Shown one piece after another: positions 14,080 to 20,614 of a stretch of DNA of 21,769 nt (the stretch's first letter is position 1; each line of letters opens with the position of its first letter). The notes below the pieces were generated by a model. The model ran no database searches, was not told the origin of the DNA, and worked only from the letters and a program-made list of their open reading frames with translations. Source of the DNA: Thermacetogenium sp. UBA5472 (GTDB lineage: Bacteria > Bacillota > DSM-12270 > Thermacetogeniales > Thermacetogeniaceae). A program made the position numbers and the translations under genes. The stretch lies in NCBI GenBank assembly GCA_002426495.1, contig DIQC01000080.1:973-22741 (forward strand). Reading direction: 5' to 3'.

Positions 14080-14124
14080 TTGGCTGGTGAGTTTACACAT
14101 TTCATATGCCAGACGCCCTTATGA
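14080..14124 (+). CDS. Possible 14-aa leader ORF overlapping the metG start
   Basis: AAAGGAG (14067-14073) is placed seven bases before TTG14080, which opens MAGEFTHFICQTPL. The frame stops at TGA 14122-14124, overlapping the metG ATG (14121-14123) as ATGA, the classic translational-coupling arrangement. metG itself has no ribosome-binding site before ATG14106 or ATG14121. Coding is inferred from these signals only. Confidence 0.4.
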   Translation: MAGEFTHFICQTPL

Positions 14125-16109
14125 GTGACAAAACTTATTATGTGACAACACCCATTTATTATCCGAGTGACAAGCTTCATATCGGCCATGCCTATACAAC
14201 TGTGGCTGCCGATTGTATAGCCCGCTATAAGCGCATGGGCGGTTATGATGTTTTCTTTGTGACCGGTTCTGATGAGCATGGGCAGAAGATTGAGAGGAAA
14301 GCTAAAGAAAACGGGACTGATCCCCTGAGTTATGTGGATCGTATTGTTGAATCCTTTCAGGAGTTATGGCAGAAGCTGCTGATAACAAATGATGACTTTG
14401 TTCGCACCACCGAACCCCGTCACGAGAAGGCAGTCCAGAAACTCTTTCAAAAGCTTTATGACCAGGGGGACATCTATAAGTCCTATTATGAAGGGCTTTA
14501 TTGTACCCCTTGCGAAGCATTTTGGTTGGAGCGACAGCTCGAGGATGGCAACTGCCCTGACTGCGGACGCCCGGTAGAACATGTCAAAGAGGAGAGCTAC
14601 TTTTTTAAGCTTTCCAAGTACCAGGACCAGCTCCTCCAGTACATTGAAGAGCATCCTGACTTTATTCGGCCTGCCTCTCGCCGCCATGAAATGGTCAACT
14701 TTATCAAGAGCGGACTCGATGACCTCTGCGTCTCTAGGACCAGCTTCCAATGGGGAATCCCTCTGCCTTTTGCGCCGGGGCATGTAGTCTATGTCTGGTT
14801 TGATGCTTTGGCCAATTATTTAACAGCTTTAGGTTGGCAGGATGGAGATCCTCGTTTTGAACACTACTGGTCCCATACCTATCACTTGATGGCTAAGGAT
14901 ATCGTTCGCTTTCATGCGGTGATCTGGCCGATTATTCTGATTGCCGCAGACATTCCTCTACCTCAGACCATTTTCGGCCATGGCTGGATCCTGATGGAGG
15001 GAGGAAAGATCTCCAAGTCGAAGGGAAATGTAGTCGATCCCTTTATTCTCATCGACCGCTATGGTGTTGATGCCGTGCGTTATTACCTGCTGCGGGAGCT
15101 TCCCTATGGCAGTGACAGTCAATATAGTGAGGACAGTCTGATCGGCACACTCAACGCAGATCTGGCCAATGACCTGGGGAATCTGATCAGCCGCACATTG
15201 GGTATGCTAAAAAAGTATCAGGGCGGTGTTGTGGCCAAAGCGGGAGTACCTCAGGGCCCGGACAGCGATCTGATCAACTGCGCCCACCAGGCGAAAGAGG
15301 AGTTGGAACAGCAGTTGGAGCGATTTGACTTCAGCAATGCCCTGGCTGCCATCTGGAAGCTGGTGCGCCGTGCCAACCGCTATGTTGATGAAACATCTCC
15401 CTGGAATCTTGCGAAAGATCCTAACAGCAAGGAGCGCTTGCAGACTGTGCTCTACAATTTAAGTGAAACAGTGCGTGTTTTGGCGATCTGGTGTTCACCA
15501 TTTATGCCTGTTTTTCCCAAACGGGTTTTTGAGCAGTTCGGAATTGCCGGTCGGCTGGACCTGCAAAGCTGGGAGAGCACCGCTCAGTGGGGTTTGCTGC
15601 CTCCCGACCTGCAGGTCGAGGCAGGGCCTGGTCTGTTCCCCCGGATTCAGGTAAAAGATGAGGAAGATGCAGAGGAAAAATCGCCTAAAGAGCAATCGAA
15701 AGCGGTGAAAAAATTGCAGGAAACTGAGCAGTCGGAAAAGCCGGAGAAACCGGATGGTCTGGAAAAACCGTGCAAGCCCATCAAGCCTCAGATCAGTATA
15801 GATGACTTTGCCAAAGTTGACCTGAGAGTCGCCTTGGTGAAGGAAGCGGAAAAGGTCAAGGGAGCTGACCGCCTCTTGAAGCTGCAGCTGGATCTGGGTT
15901 CAGAAACCAGAACAGTTGTGGCAGGTGTTGCCCAACACTACACCCCAGAATCACTGGTGGGCAAACAGGTGATAGTTGTGGCTAACCTGGCACCCGTTAA
16001 ACTGCGCGGCGTCATCTCCTCCGGAATGATTCTGGCAGCAAGCGAGGGAGACCGCCTGGGAGTTTTGACTGTAGAAAAAGAACTCCTTCCAGGCACCTGT
16101 GTCAAATGA
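14121..16109 (+). CDS. metG: Methionyl-tRNA synthetase
   Basis: This enzyme charges tRNA-Met, including the initiator. In the 662-aa protein the HIGH motif is at residues 20-23 (KLHIGHAYTT). A four-Cys zinc knuckle uses Cys 128, 131, 145 and 148, and KISKS (296-300) is the KMSKS motif. After the anticodon-binding helical domain a Lys/Glu/Pro-rich linker (about 510-553) leads to a C-terminal tRNA-binding OB-fold domain (from ISIDDFAKVDLRV). This matches Bacillus-type MetG with one zinc knuckle and a fused EMAP-like domain. ATG14121 fits homologues; ATG14106 would add five residues. Neither has its own ribosome-binding site, so start selection may depend on the upstream ORF. The TGA stop is the first codon of a palindromic repeat. 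Confidence 0.97.
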   Translation: MSDKTYYVTTPIYYPSDKLHIGHAYTTVAADCIARYKRMGGYDVFFVTGSDEHGQKIERKAKENGTDPLSYVDRIVESFQELWQKLLITNDDFVRTTEPRHEKAVQKLFQKLYDQGDIYKSYYEGLYCTPCEAFWLERQLEDGNCPDCGRPVEHVKEESYFFKLSKYQDQLLQYIEEHPDFIRPASRRHEMVNFIKSGLDDLCVSRTSFQWGIPLPFAPGHVVYVWFDALANYLTALGWQDGDPRFEHYWSHTYHLMAKDIVRFHAVIWPIILIAADIPLPQTIFGHGWILMEGGKISKSKGNVVDPFILIDRYGVDAVRYYLLRELPYGSDSQYSEDSLIGTLNADLANDLGNLISRTLGMLKKYQGGVVAKAGVPQGPDSDLINCAHQAKEELEQQLERFDFSNALAAIWKLVRRANRYVDETSPWNLAKDPNSKERLQTVLYNLSETVRVLAIWCSPFMPVFPKRVFEQFGIAGRLDLQSWESTAQWGLLPPDLQVEAGPGLFPRIQVKDEEDAEEKSPKEQSKAVKKLQETEQSEKPEKPDGLEKPCKPIKPQISIDDFAKVDLRVALVKEAEKVKGADRLLKLQLDLGSETRTVVAGVAQHYTPESLVGKQVIVVANLAPVKLRGVISSGMILAASEGDRLGVLTVEKELLPGTCVK

Positions 16110-16135
16110 CACAGGGGGACGGTTCTCCTGTGTCA
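16107..16135 (+). repeat. Palindromic REP-like element starting at the metG stop codon
   Basis: Arms TGACACAGG (16107-16115) and CCTGTGTCA (16127-16135) are perfect inverted copies around the loop GGGACGGTTCT. A further CCTGTGTCA lies at 16096-16104, within the last metG codons, so the left arm can also pair upstream. The element begins with the metG TGA. Palindromes with a GGGGACGGTTC core are, from general memory, dispersed in several Peptococcaceae genomes; no partner transposase is in this window. Confidence 0.8.
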
Positions 16136-16146
16136 AAAGCTGACCG

Positions 16147-16190
16147 TGACAAGGGGACGGGGGGCCTGACACAATGTTAGAAAGGTGTCA
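16147..16190 (+). repeat. Second, degenerate REP-like element
   Basis: GTGACAAGGGGACGG (16147-16161) repeats the core of the element before it. It is followed by CCTGACAC, an imperfect right arm. A further TGACAC (16168-16173) and GTGTCA (16185-16190) form another short inverted pair. This looks like a decayed second copy, so the metG-tatD gap holds a small cluster. Confidence 0.6.
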
Positions 16191-16245
16191 CGCCCTAAAG
16201 GACGCCTAGAAATTGGAAAGGTATTGCTCTTTCGTACCTTATAAT

Positions 16246-16296
16246 TAATGTCCGATTGAATTATGTTCGATAAATAATGTCCGATTAATGTCGGAT
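16246..16296 (+). repeat. Four TAATGTCCGAT-like repeats before tatD
   Basis: TAATGTCCGAT (16246-16256), TTATGTTCGAT (16261-16271), TAATGTCCGAT (16275-16285) and TAATGTCGGAT (16286-16296) lie in one orientation with steps of 15, 14 and 11. They follow a TATAAT-like box at 16240-16245 that has no well-spaced -35. They could be operator sites or simple repeats. Confidence 0.6.
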
Positions 16297-16323
16297 CTGC
16301 TATTTTATATTGGGGGTGGGACC

Positions 16324-17103
16324 ATGAACAGGGCTGGCATAATTGATACCCATGCCCATCTGGATGACAAAAAATTTAGGCAAGATATTCAAAATGTTCT
16401 CAAAAGAGCTGCTGAGGCAGGGGTAACCAGGATTATTACTATGGGGAATGATTTTACTGCAAGCCGACACGCCTGTATTTTGGCTGAGCAGCACCCTGAG
16501 ATCTATGCCGCTGTGGGGATACATCCTCATGAGGCAAAAGAAGTAGTGCCCCGCACCCTGGAGGGGCTGCGTATCCTTGCTGGAAACAGTAGTAAGGTTT
16601 TAGCCTGGGGAGAGATCGGGCTAGATTACCATTATGATTTTTCGCCTCGGGACTGTCAGCAGGATGTTTTCAGAAAACAGCTGGAGATTGCGGCGGAACT
16701 AGAGCTGCCGGTGGTTATCCATGACCGTGATGCACATGAGGATGTGCTCTCCATTTTAAAGGATTTTACCGGGCTTAAAGCAGTGATTATTCACTGCTTT
16801 TCCGGGGATCTGGCCATCGCAGAAGAATGTCTGAACAGGGGATATTATCTGGGCATCGGCGGCACCCTTACCTATCCCAAAAATAATAAACTGCGGAATG
16901 TGGTGAAATATGTCTCTTTAAAACATCTCCTCCTGGAAACAGATTGCCCTTACCTGGCTCCCCAACCCTGGCGCGGCAAACGCAACGAGCCTGCCTTTAT
17001 GACTGCAGTCTTAGAAGAAATAGCGCGGCTCAAGGAGATGCCAGAAGAGGAGATCGCCAAAGCCACAACAGCCAACGCCCAAAAGGCCTTTTGGGGTGAG
17101 TGA
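16324..17103 (+). CDS. tatD: TatD-family metal-dependent deoxyribonuclease
   Basis: TatD/YabD proteins are metal-dependent hydrolases with DNase activity, folded as a TIM barrel. In the 259-aa product DTHAHL (residues 8-13) gives the first His pair. GEIGLDYH holds the metal-bridging Glu. VIHDRDAHED and IIHCFSG supply further His ligands, and ETDCPYLAP the Asp. I chose ATG16324, with GGGGGTGGG just upstream; ATG16288 would add 12 unlikely residues. It follows metG as in Bacillus (metS-yabD). Its TGA is followed by ACAC- and GGG-rich sequence resembling the REP-like elements. Confidence 0.95.
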   Translation: MNRAGIIDTHAHLDDKKFRQDIQNVLKRAAEAGVTRIITMGNDFTASRHACILAEQHPEIYAAVGIHPHEAKEVVPRTLEGLRILAGNSSKVLAWGEIGLDYHYDFSPRDCQQDVFRKQLEIAAELELPVVIHDRDAHEDVLSILKDFTGLKAVIIHCFSGDLAIAEECLNRGYYLGIGGTLTYPKNNKLRNVVKYVSLKHLLLETDCPYLAPQPWRGKRNEPAFMTAVLEEIARLKEMPEEEIAKATTANAQKAFWGE

Positions 17104-17226
17104 GACACGGGATCAGCGACACAGGGCGGGAAAGCAGCGGGAGGAGATATCAGGAGAACCATCCCAGTGATATCTAATTTGCCATATGATTTGTATCACG
17201 CAGCGTGAATCAAAGTTATCTTCCCG

Positions 17227-17255
17227 TTGACTCATAAAAAAATATATGTTAGCAT
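17227..17255 (+). promoter_or_regulatory. Candidate sigma-A promoter within the tatD-yabE gap
   Basis: TTGACT (17227-17232) and TAGCAT (17250-17255) are 17 bases apart, and TGT before the latter makes an extended -10. Transcription would begin near 17261 and meet the terminator about 50 bases later. Confidence 0.45.
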
Positions 17256-17281
17256 GGATTCTTGTTGGAATAAAGAAAATG

Positions 17282-17311
17282 CTCTGGAAATTTCCAGAGT
17301 CTTTTTTTTTT
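17282..17311 (+). terminator. Strong rho-independent terminator after tatD
   Basis: CTCTGGAAA (17282-17290) is followed directly by its inverse TTTCCAGAG (17291-17299), giving a stem of about seven pairs with a tight loop, then TC and ten T. It would end metG-tatD transcription or a short RNA started at the promoter just upstream. Confidence 0.9.
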
Positions 17312-17567
17312 GGGGACTAGCGGAAATTAGATAGGTGACACAAATGGTTCAATACATAGGTAACACGCCATTATGATAAGCGTGACAAGGATTGTCCCAG
17401 CGTCCCCGCTGTAGGGATCTATTATTTATCTAAAATATGGAAATGGAAAAGAAGGATTTTTTACTTCGATGTTTAATATAATTACTTACAGCTTTTTCTG
17501 CCAACTTATAGCACGGAAAAAGATGCTAGGTATATAATGGTAAAAGAACAGGGGAGAGGTGTGGCCA

Positions 17568-18584
17568 ATGACGGAAAAAATAAAGGGATGGACCAAGTCA
17601 CGGCCTTTTCAGATTTTTTTGGTTGTGCTGATACTAGCCTTTGCCGGAGTCATGTCCTGGTGCAGTTTAATGTTTGCACGCCAGGAGATAACCATCGAGG
17701 CCGATGGCAAGACAATAGCTCATAAAACACTGAAGGTAACTGTAGATGAGGCATTAAAGGAGGCTGGTGTAGAGTTAAACGGCGGGGACAAGGTTACCCC
17801 TGCTCTAACAGAGAGGGTAGTCGGAGGCATGAATGTGGTTGTAGAGCGAGCATTTCCTGTGCAGGTGACTGCTGACGACAGTGTCCAAACCATCTACACG
17901 ACCCGTGTCCCAGTCAAAGATGTGCTTACTCTAGCTTCATTCAGTTTAGGTGATGATGACAAGGTAAGCCCTTCGCTTGACTCTATTGTGAACCCGGGCT
18001 GTGAGATCAAGGTAATCCGAGTCAAGCAGGAGACTGTTAAGGAACAATTTCCGATTCCTGAGTCAAGTGAGAAAAAAGCTGATTCATCTCTCACTAAAGG
18101 GCAGGAGCGTGTGCTGGAAAAGGGTTCCCCAGGTGAGGGGGAGCGTACAATCGAGGTTGTCTATGAGGATGGCAAAGAGGTCTCTAGGGAAACAGTGGAG
18201 GAACAGGTGCTGCAGCCTCCTGTGAACAAGGTTATTGCTTATGGTACAAAAAGTCCGGTTACAACGCACGCGGCCCCAACCAAGGTGGCTTCCCGTGGGG
18301 GCAGTAGCAACCTCAGTTATTCGCGAGTATTATCGGCCAGATCTACAGCCTATAGTAGTGGAACACACACGGCAACTGGAGCTAGAGTAGGGCCAGGGTC
18401 TATAGCTGTTGATCCCAGTGTGATTCCTTTGGGAACTCGTTTATATGTCGATGGTTATGGCCATGGAGTAGCAAATGATGTGGGCGGAGCAATCAAAGGG
18501 AATGCTGTCGATGTCTACTTCTCTTCAGATGCAGAGTGCCGCAGATGGGGTGTTCGCACCGTTAATGTCTACATTTTGAATTGA
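17568..18584 (+). CDS. yabE: YabE-like cell-wall protein with DUF348, G5 and 3D domains
   Basis: This 338-aa protein is probably a membrane-anchored cell-wall enzyme related to resuscitation-promoting factors. Residues 1-12 are cytoplasmic and basic, and about 13-32 form one membrane span. Two DUF348 repeats follow (ITIEADGK...VTVDEALKEAG and VQVTADD...VKDVLTLASF). A G5-like domain covers about 145-225 and has a long acidic insert. The last 80 residues are the 3D (three-Asp) domain: STAYSSG, then IAVDPSVIPLGTRLYV and GNAVDVYF, resembling the lytic-transglycosylase fold of MltA. ATG17568 has GGGGAGAGG upstream; GTG17559 overlaps that site and is unlikely. In Bacillus rnmV and ksgA follow; here rnmV is missing. 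Confidence 0.92.
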   Translation: MTEKIKGWTKSRPFQIFLVVLILAFAGVMSWCSLMFARQEITIEADGKTIAHKTLKVTVDEALKEAGVELNGGDKVTPALTERVVGGMNVVVERAFPVQVTADDSVQTIYTTRVPVKDVLTLASFSLGDDDKVSPSLDSIVNPGCEIKVIRVKQETVKEQFPIPESSEKKADSSLTKGQERVLEKGSPGEGERTIEVVYEDGKEVSRETVEEQVLQPPVNKVIAYGTKSPVTTHAAPTKVASRGGSSNLSYSRVLSARSTAYSSGTHTATGARVGPGSIAVDPSVIPLGTRLYVDGYGHGVANDVGGAIKGNAVDVYFSSDAECRRWGVRTVNVYILN

Positions 18585-18609
18585 TCGGCGAATGTCTGAG
18601 AATAATTAG

Positions 18610-18653
18610 CCTTTGGGCTGCATGATAAGGATCATTATGCCAATTGCCAAAGG
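18610..18653 (+). other. Nested hairpin downstream of yabE
   Basis: CCTTTGG (18610-18616) pairs with CCAAAGG (18647-18653), enclosing ATGAT (18622-18626) paired with ATCAT (18631-18635) over an AAGG loop. There is no U-run directly after it. It could be part of the yabE 3' UTR or a small RNA. Confidence 0.5.
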
Positions 18654-18758
18654 GGTCTGGCAGCGGATCGTTTTAATTAAACAGATTTAAACCGGAGTTT
18701 TCGGAAATTTGAATTTTGCGGACATTTAGCAGCTGAGGATAGATACTGGTGAACAAAG

Positions 18759-18827
18759 AGCATGCCTTCTTTCTGCATGGTTACTGATGGTGACCGGTAG
18801 TAGCAGAAAGTGCATGCTTTTGTATTT
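18759..18827 (+). terminator. Compound hairpin with T-rich tail, probable yabE terminator
   Basis: Three stacked helices form. AGCATGC (18759-18765) pairs with GCATGCT (18812-18818), TTTCTGC (18770-18776) with GCAGAAA (18803-18809), and GGTTAC (18779-18784) with GTGACC (18790-18795, one G-U) over a five-base loop. TTTTGTATTT follows. It is large for a terminator and could be the 3' end of a structured RNA. Confidence 0.6.
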
Positions 18828-19032
18828 CATCTTCACAGTTGCTATTTACACTCTTTATGGATAATAGTAAACAATCCAGAGAAGCCTTTATCGCCGTTAT
18901 AAGAGCGGCCGTGTCTGCTTTATTGATAATACTGAACAGCCCGGGGCCGTCGCTTCAAAGTTTAAAGGGAACTGCTAGTCAACGCCGTTCCCTCAAGGCC
19001 CTGGAATCAGCTTGCCCGCTTGCCCGGATGAT

Positions 19033-19061
19033 TTGGAGTGCTGCTGCAATTATAGTATAAT
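19033..19061 (+). promoter_or_regulatory. Sigma-A promoter of ksgA
   Basis: TTGGAG (19033-19038) and TATAAT (19056-19061) are exactly 17 bases apart. Transcription would start near 19068, about 26 bases before the GTG start of ksgA. Confidence 0.7.
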
Positions 19062-19093
19062 AAGATGACGAATCGAATGGAGGCAGAGGAGAA

Positions 19094-19969
19094 GTGGCAA
19101 ATACATCTCCAACAGCTATCAAGGCATTATTGAAGCGCTATGGCCTGAGGCCAAAAAAAGGGCTGGGGCAACATTTTCTCTGGCAGTCTCAGGTTGTGGA
19201 GCGCATTGCGGCAGCAGCTGAGCTTGATAAAGATGATGTTGTGCTGGAAGTCGGCCCCGGTTTGGGGATTTTGACTGCAGCCCTGGCCCGTCAGGCGGGG
19301 ATGGTCATTGCCGTGGAGCTCGACAGCGCTCTCATTCCCCTGCTGCGGGAAGTCCTGCAGGACCATGACAATATCCGCCTGGTAGAGGGAGATGCCCTTA
19401 AGGTTGATTTTGATGAATTGTTGAAGAAATTTGTTCCTGGGTTCACTGGGCCCTGCAAGGTGGTGGGAAACCTCCCCTATTACATAACCAGTCCTTTGCT
19501 CATGGGTCTGCTTTATGGGAAGTTCCGGAAGGAACTCTTTGTTTTTATGGTGCAGAAGGAGGTTGCACAGCGCATTGCTGCTGACCCCGGGGGAAAGGAA
19601 TATGGGTCCCTTTCTGTCGCTGTGCAGTATCAGGCCGAACCCGAATTTCTTTTTCAAGTATCCCCTCATGCCTTTTTTCCACCCCCTGAGGTCTCATCAG
19701 CTGTTGTCAAATTTACCACACGGCAGCAACCGGCAGTAAGTGTCAAGGATGAGGGAGTTTTTTTTGAGGTGGTGCGTGCCGCTTTTCGTTATCGACGCAA
19801 AACTCTGCGTAATGCTCTCCGGGAAGGAGGGCTTTGGCACCCCCAAGACGAAGATATCTTTGCCCTATCCGGGATTATTCCGGAACGCCGTGGGGAAACC
19901 CTTGATCTTGAGGAATTTTCCCGTTTGGCAGATATGCTGGTTCAGATAAAGGAAAGGAAGGAAGAATAA
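19094..19969 (+). CDS. rsmA: 16S rRNA (adenine1518-N6/adenine1519-N6)-dimethyltransferase
   Basis: RsmA (KsgA) dimethylates two adjacent adenines near the 3' end of 16S rRNA and acts as a late 30S assembly checkpoint. In the 291-aa protein KKGLGQHFL is the N-terminal signature, EVGPGLGILT the SAM-binding motif I, VELD the following acidic motif, and NLPYYITSP the catalytic motif IV. The C-terminal helical domain carries RAAFRYRRKTLRNAL. The start is GTG19094, with GGAGG at 19079-19083 and AGGAG closer still. It has its own promoter. The next gene overlaps its stop by one base. Confidence 0.96.
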   Translation: MANTSPTAIKALLKRYGLRPKKGLGQHFLWQSQVVERIAAAAELDKDDVVLEVGPGLGILTAALARQAGMVIAVELDSALIPLLREVLQDHDNIRLVEGDALKVDFDELLKKFVPGFTGPCKVVGNLPYYITSPLLMGLLYGKFRKELFVFMVQKEVAQRIAADPGGKEYGSLSVAVQYQAEPEFLFQVSPHAFFPPPEVSSAVVKFTTRQQPAVSVKDEGVFFEVVRAAFRYRRKTLRNALREGGLWHPQDEDIFALSGIIPERRGETLDLEEFSRLADMLVQIKERKEE

Positions 19970-20439
19970 TGCGCTTCATCAGTCCTACCAAAGGTGTGAT
20001 GAGCTGGGATGAGCTTGTCGATGATCTCCTGCTTTACATAGCAGAGGAGCCAGAATTAGCCTACAAACTCATTATTGGAACAGATTCGCAGGTGCGAGAG
20101 GAAACCTATTTCGTCACTGCTGTTATTGTGCACAGAGTAGGTAAGGGAGCGCGCTACTACTACAACCGCAGAGCATATGAAAATATCAAAAGTATGCGGC
20201 AGCGGATCTTCATGGAGGCTGCCACCAGCCTGGAGACTGCCAGCAAACTGACACAATCCCTGGCAGATAAAGGACACGCAGAATTGGACCTGGAGATCCA
20301 CCTGGACATCGGCCAGAATGGGAAGACTAAAGAAATGATCAGAGATATCGTAGGCATGATCACAGGCAGTGGTTTTGATGCCAAAATAAAACCCGACTCC
20401 TGTGGCGCATCAACTGTCGCCGATAAATACACTAAGTGA
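19969..20439 (+). CDS. YkuK-like ribonuclease H-like protein (DUF458)
   Basis: This 156-aa protein fits the YkuK/DUF458 family, predicted to have an RNase H-like fold; its activity is unproven. IIGTDSQVRE (near residues 35-44) gives the first acidic residue on a strand. YFVTAVIVHR follows, then RRAYENIKSMRQRIFMEAA and LEIHLDIGQNGKTKEMI, with a second acidic strand, and a C-terminal CGASTVADKYTK with a conserved Asp. The start ATG19969 overlaps the ksgA TAA (TAATG), indicating translational coupling with ksgA. No clear terminator follows before the convergent splB. Confidence 0.85.
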   Translation: MRFISPTKGVMSWDELVDDLLLYIAEEPELAYKLIIGTDSQVREETYFVTAVIVHRVGKGARYYYNRRAYENIKSMRQRIFMEAATSLETASKLTQSLADKGHAELDLEIHLDIGQNGKTKEMIRDIVGMITGSGFDAKIKPDSCGASTVADKYTK

Positions 20440-20483
20440 GTGGTTAGTGGTTGGTGGTCAGTAGTTTGTCGTTAGTAATTGGA
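20435..20483 (+). repeat. GT-rich degenerate direct repeats after the ykuK-like gene
   Basis: Short units of the type GTGGTTAGTGGTTGGTGGTC and GTCGTTAGTAATTGG follow the stop codon. A similar GTTGGTCGTTGGTGGT stretch lies just before dnaX (about 416-433). They appear to be low-complexity sequence of unknown origin. The rest of the gap to 20614 shows nothing clear. Confidence 0.5.
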
Positions 20484-20614
20484 AATGAAATGGCTGATGG
20501 CGGGTGTTACTCATCTCCTAAAACCTGCACCTGGAAGTCGGGAATATAGAAGACTGTTCGAACCCTGCCAGCTGATAAACTTAGTGTGAGGCATAGCTGT
20601 CCTTTGTCTGCATG

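Larger units (their letters stand above)
17104..17567 (+). other. 464-bp intergenic region between tatD and yabE
   Basis: No credible gene is seen. From left to right it holds: degenerate REP-like pieces just after the tatD stop (GACACGGG and GCGACACAGGGCGG, to about 17131); an inverted GATATC pair (17145-17150 and near 17170); a promoter (17227-17255) and a strong terminator (17282-17311); another REP-like remnant, TGACAAGGATTGTCCC (17383-17398); and a TATAAT box (17533-17538) before yabE, with no good -35. Confidence 0.6.
18585..19093 (+). other. 509-bp structured intergenic region in place of rnmV
   Basis: No gene is supported. An open frame at 18839-19060 has no ribosome-binding site and unconvincing composition. 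The stretch contains a nested hairpin (18610-18653), a long compound hairpin with a T-run (18759-18827), an inverted pair GGGAAC/GTTCCC (18967-18972 and 18987-18992) and the ksgA promoter. I saw no trace of the Toprim motifs of RNase M5. Confidence 0.65.

Noticed and set aside
13879..14120. T-box or SAM riboswitch before metG
   Set aside because: No AGGGTGGNACCGCG-like antiterminator and no room for specifier structures; the leader is only about 45-85 nt.
18839..19060. 73-codon frame between yabE and rsmA
   Set aside because: No ribosome-binding site at TTG18839 or ATG18857, unlikely composition, and it includes the rsmA promoter region.
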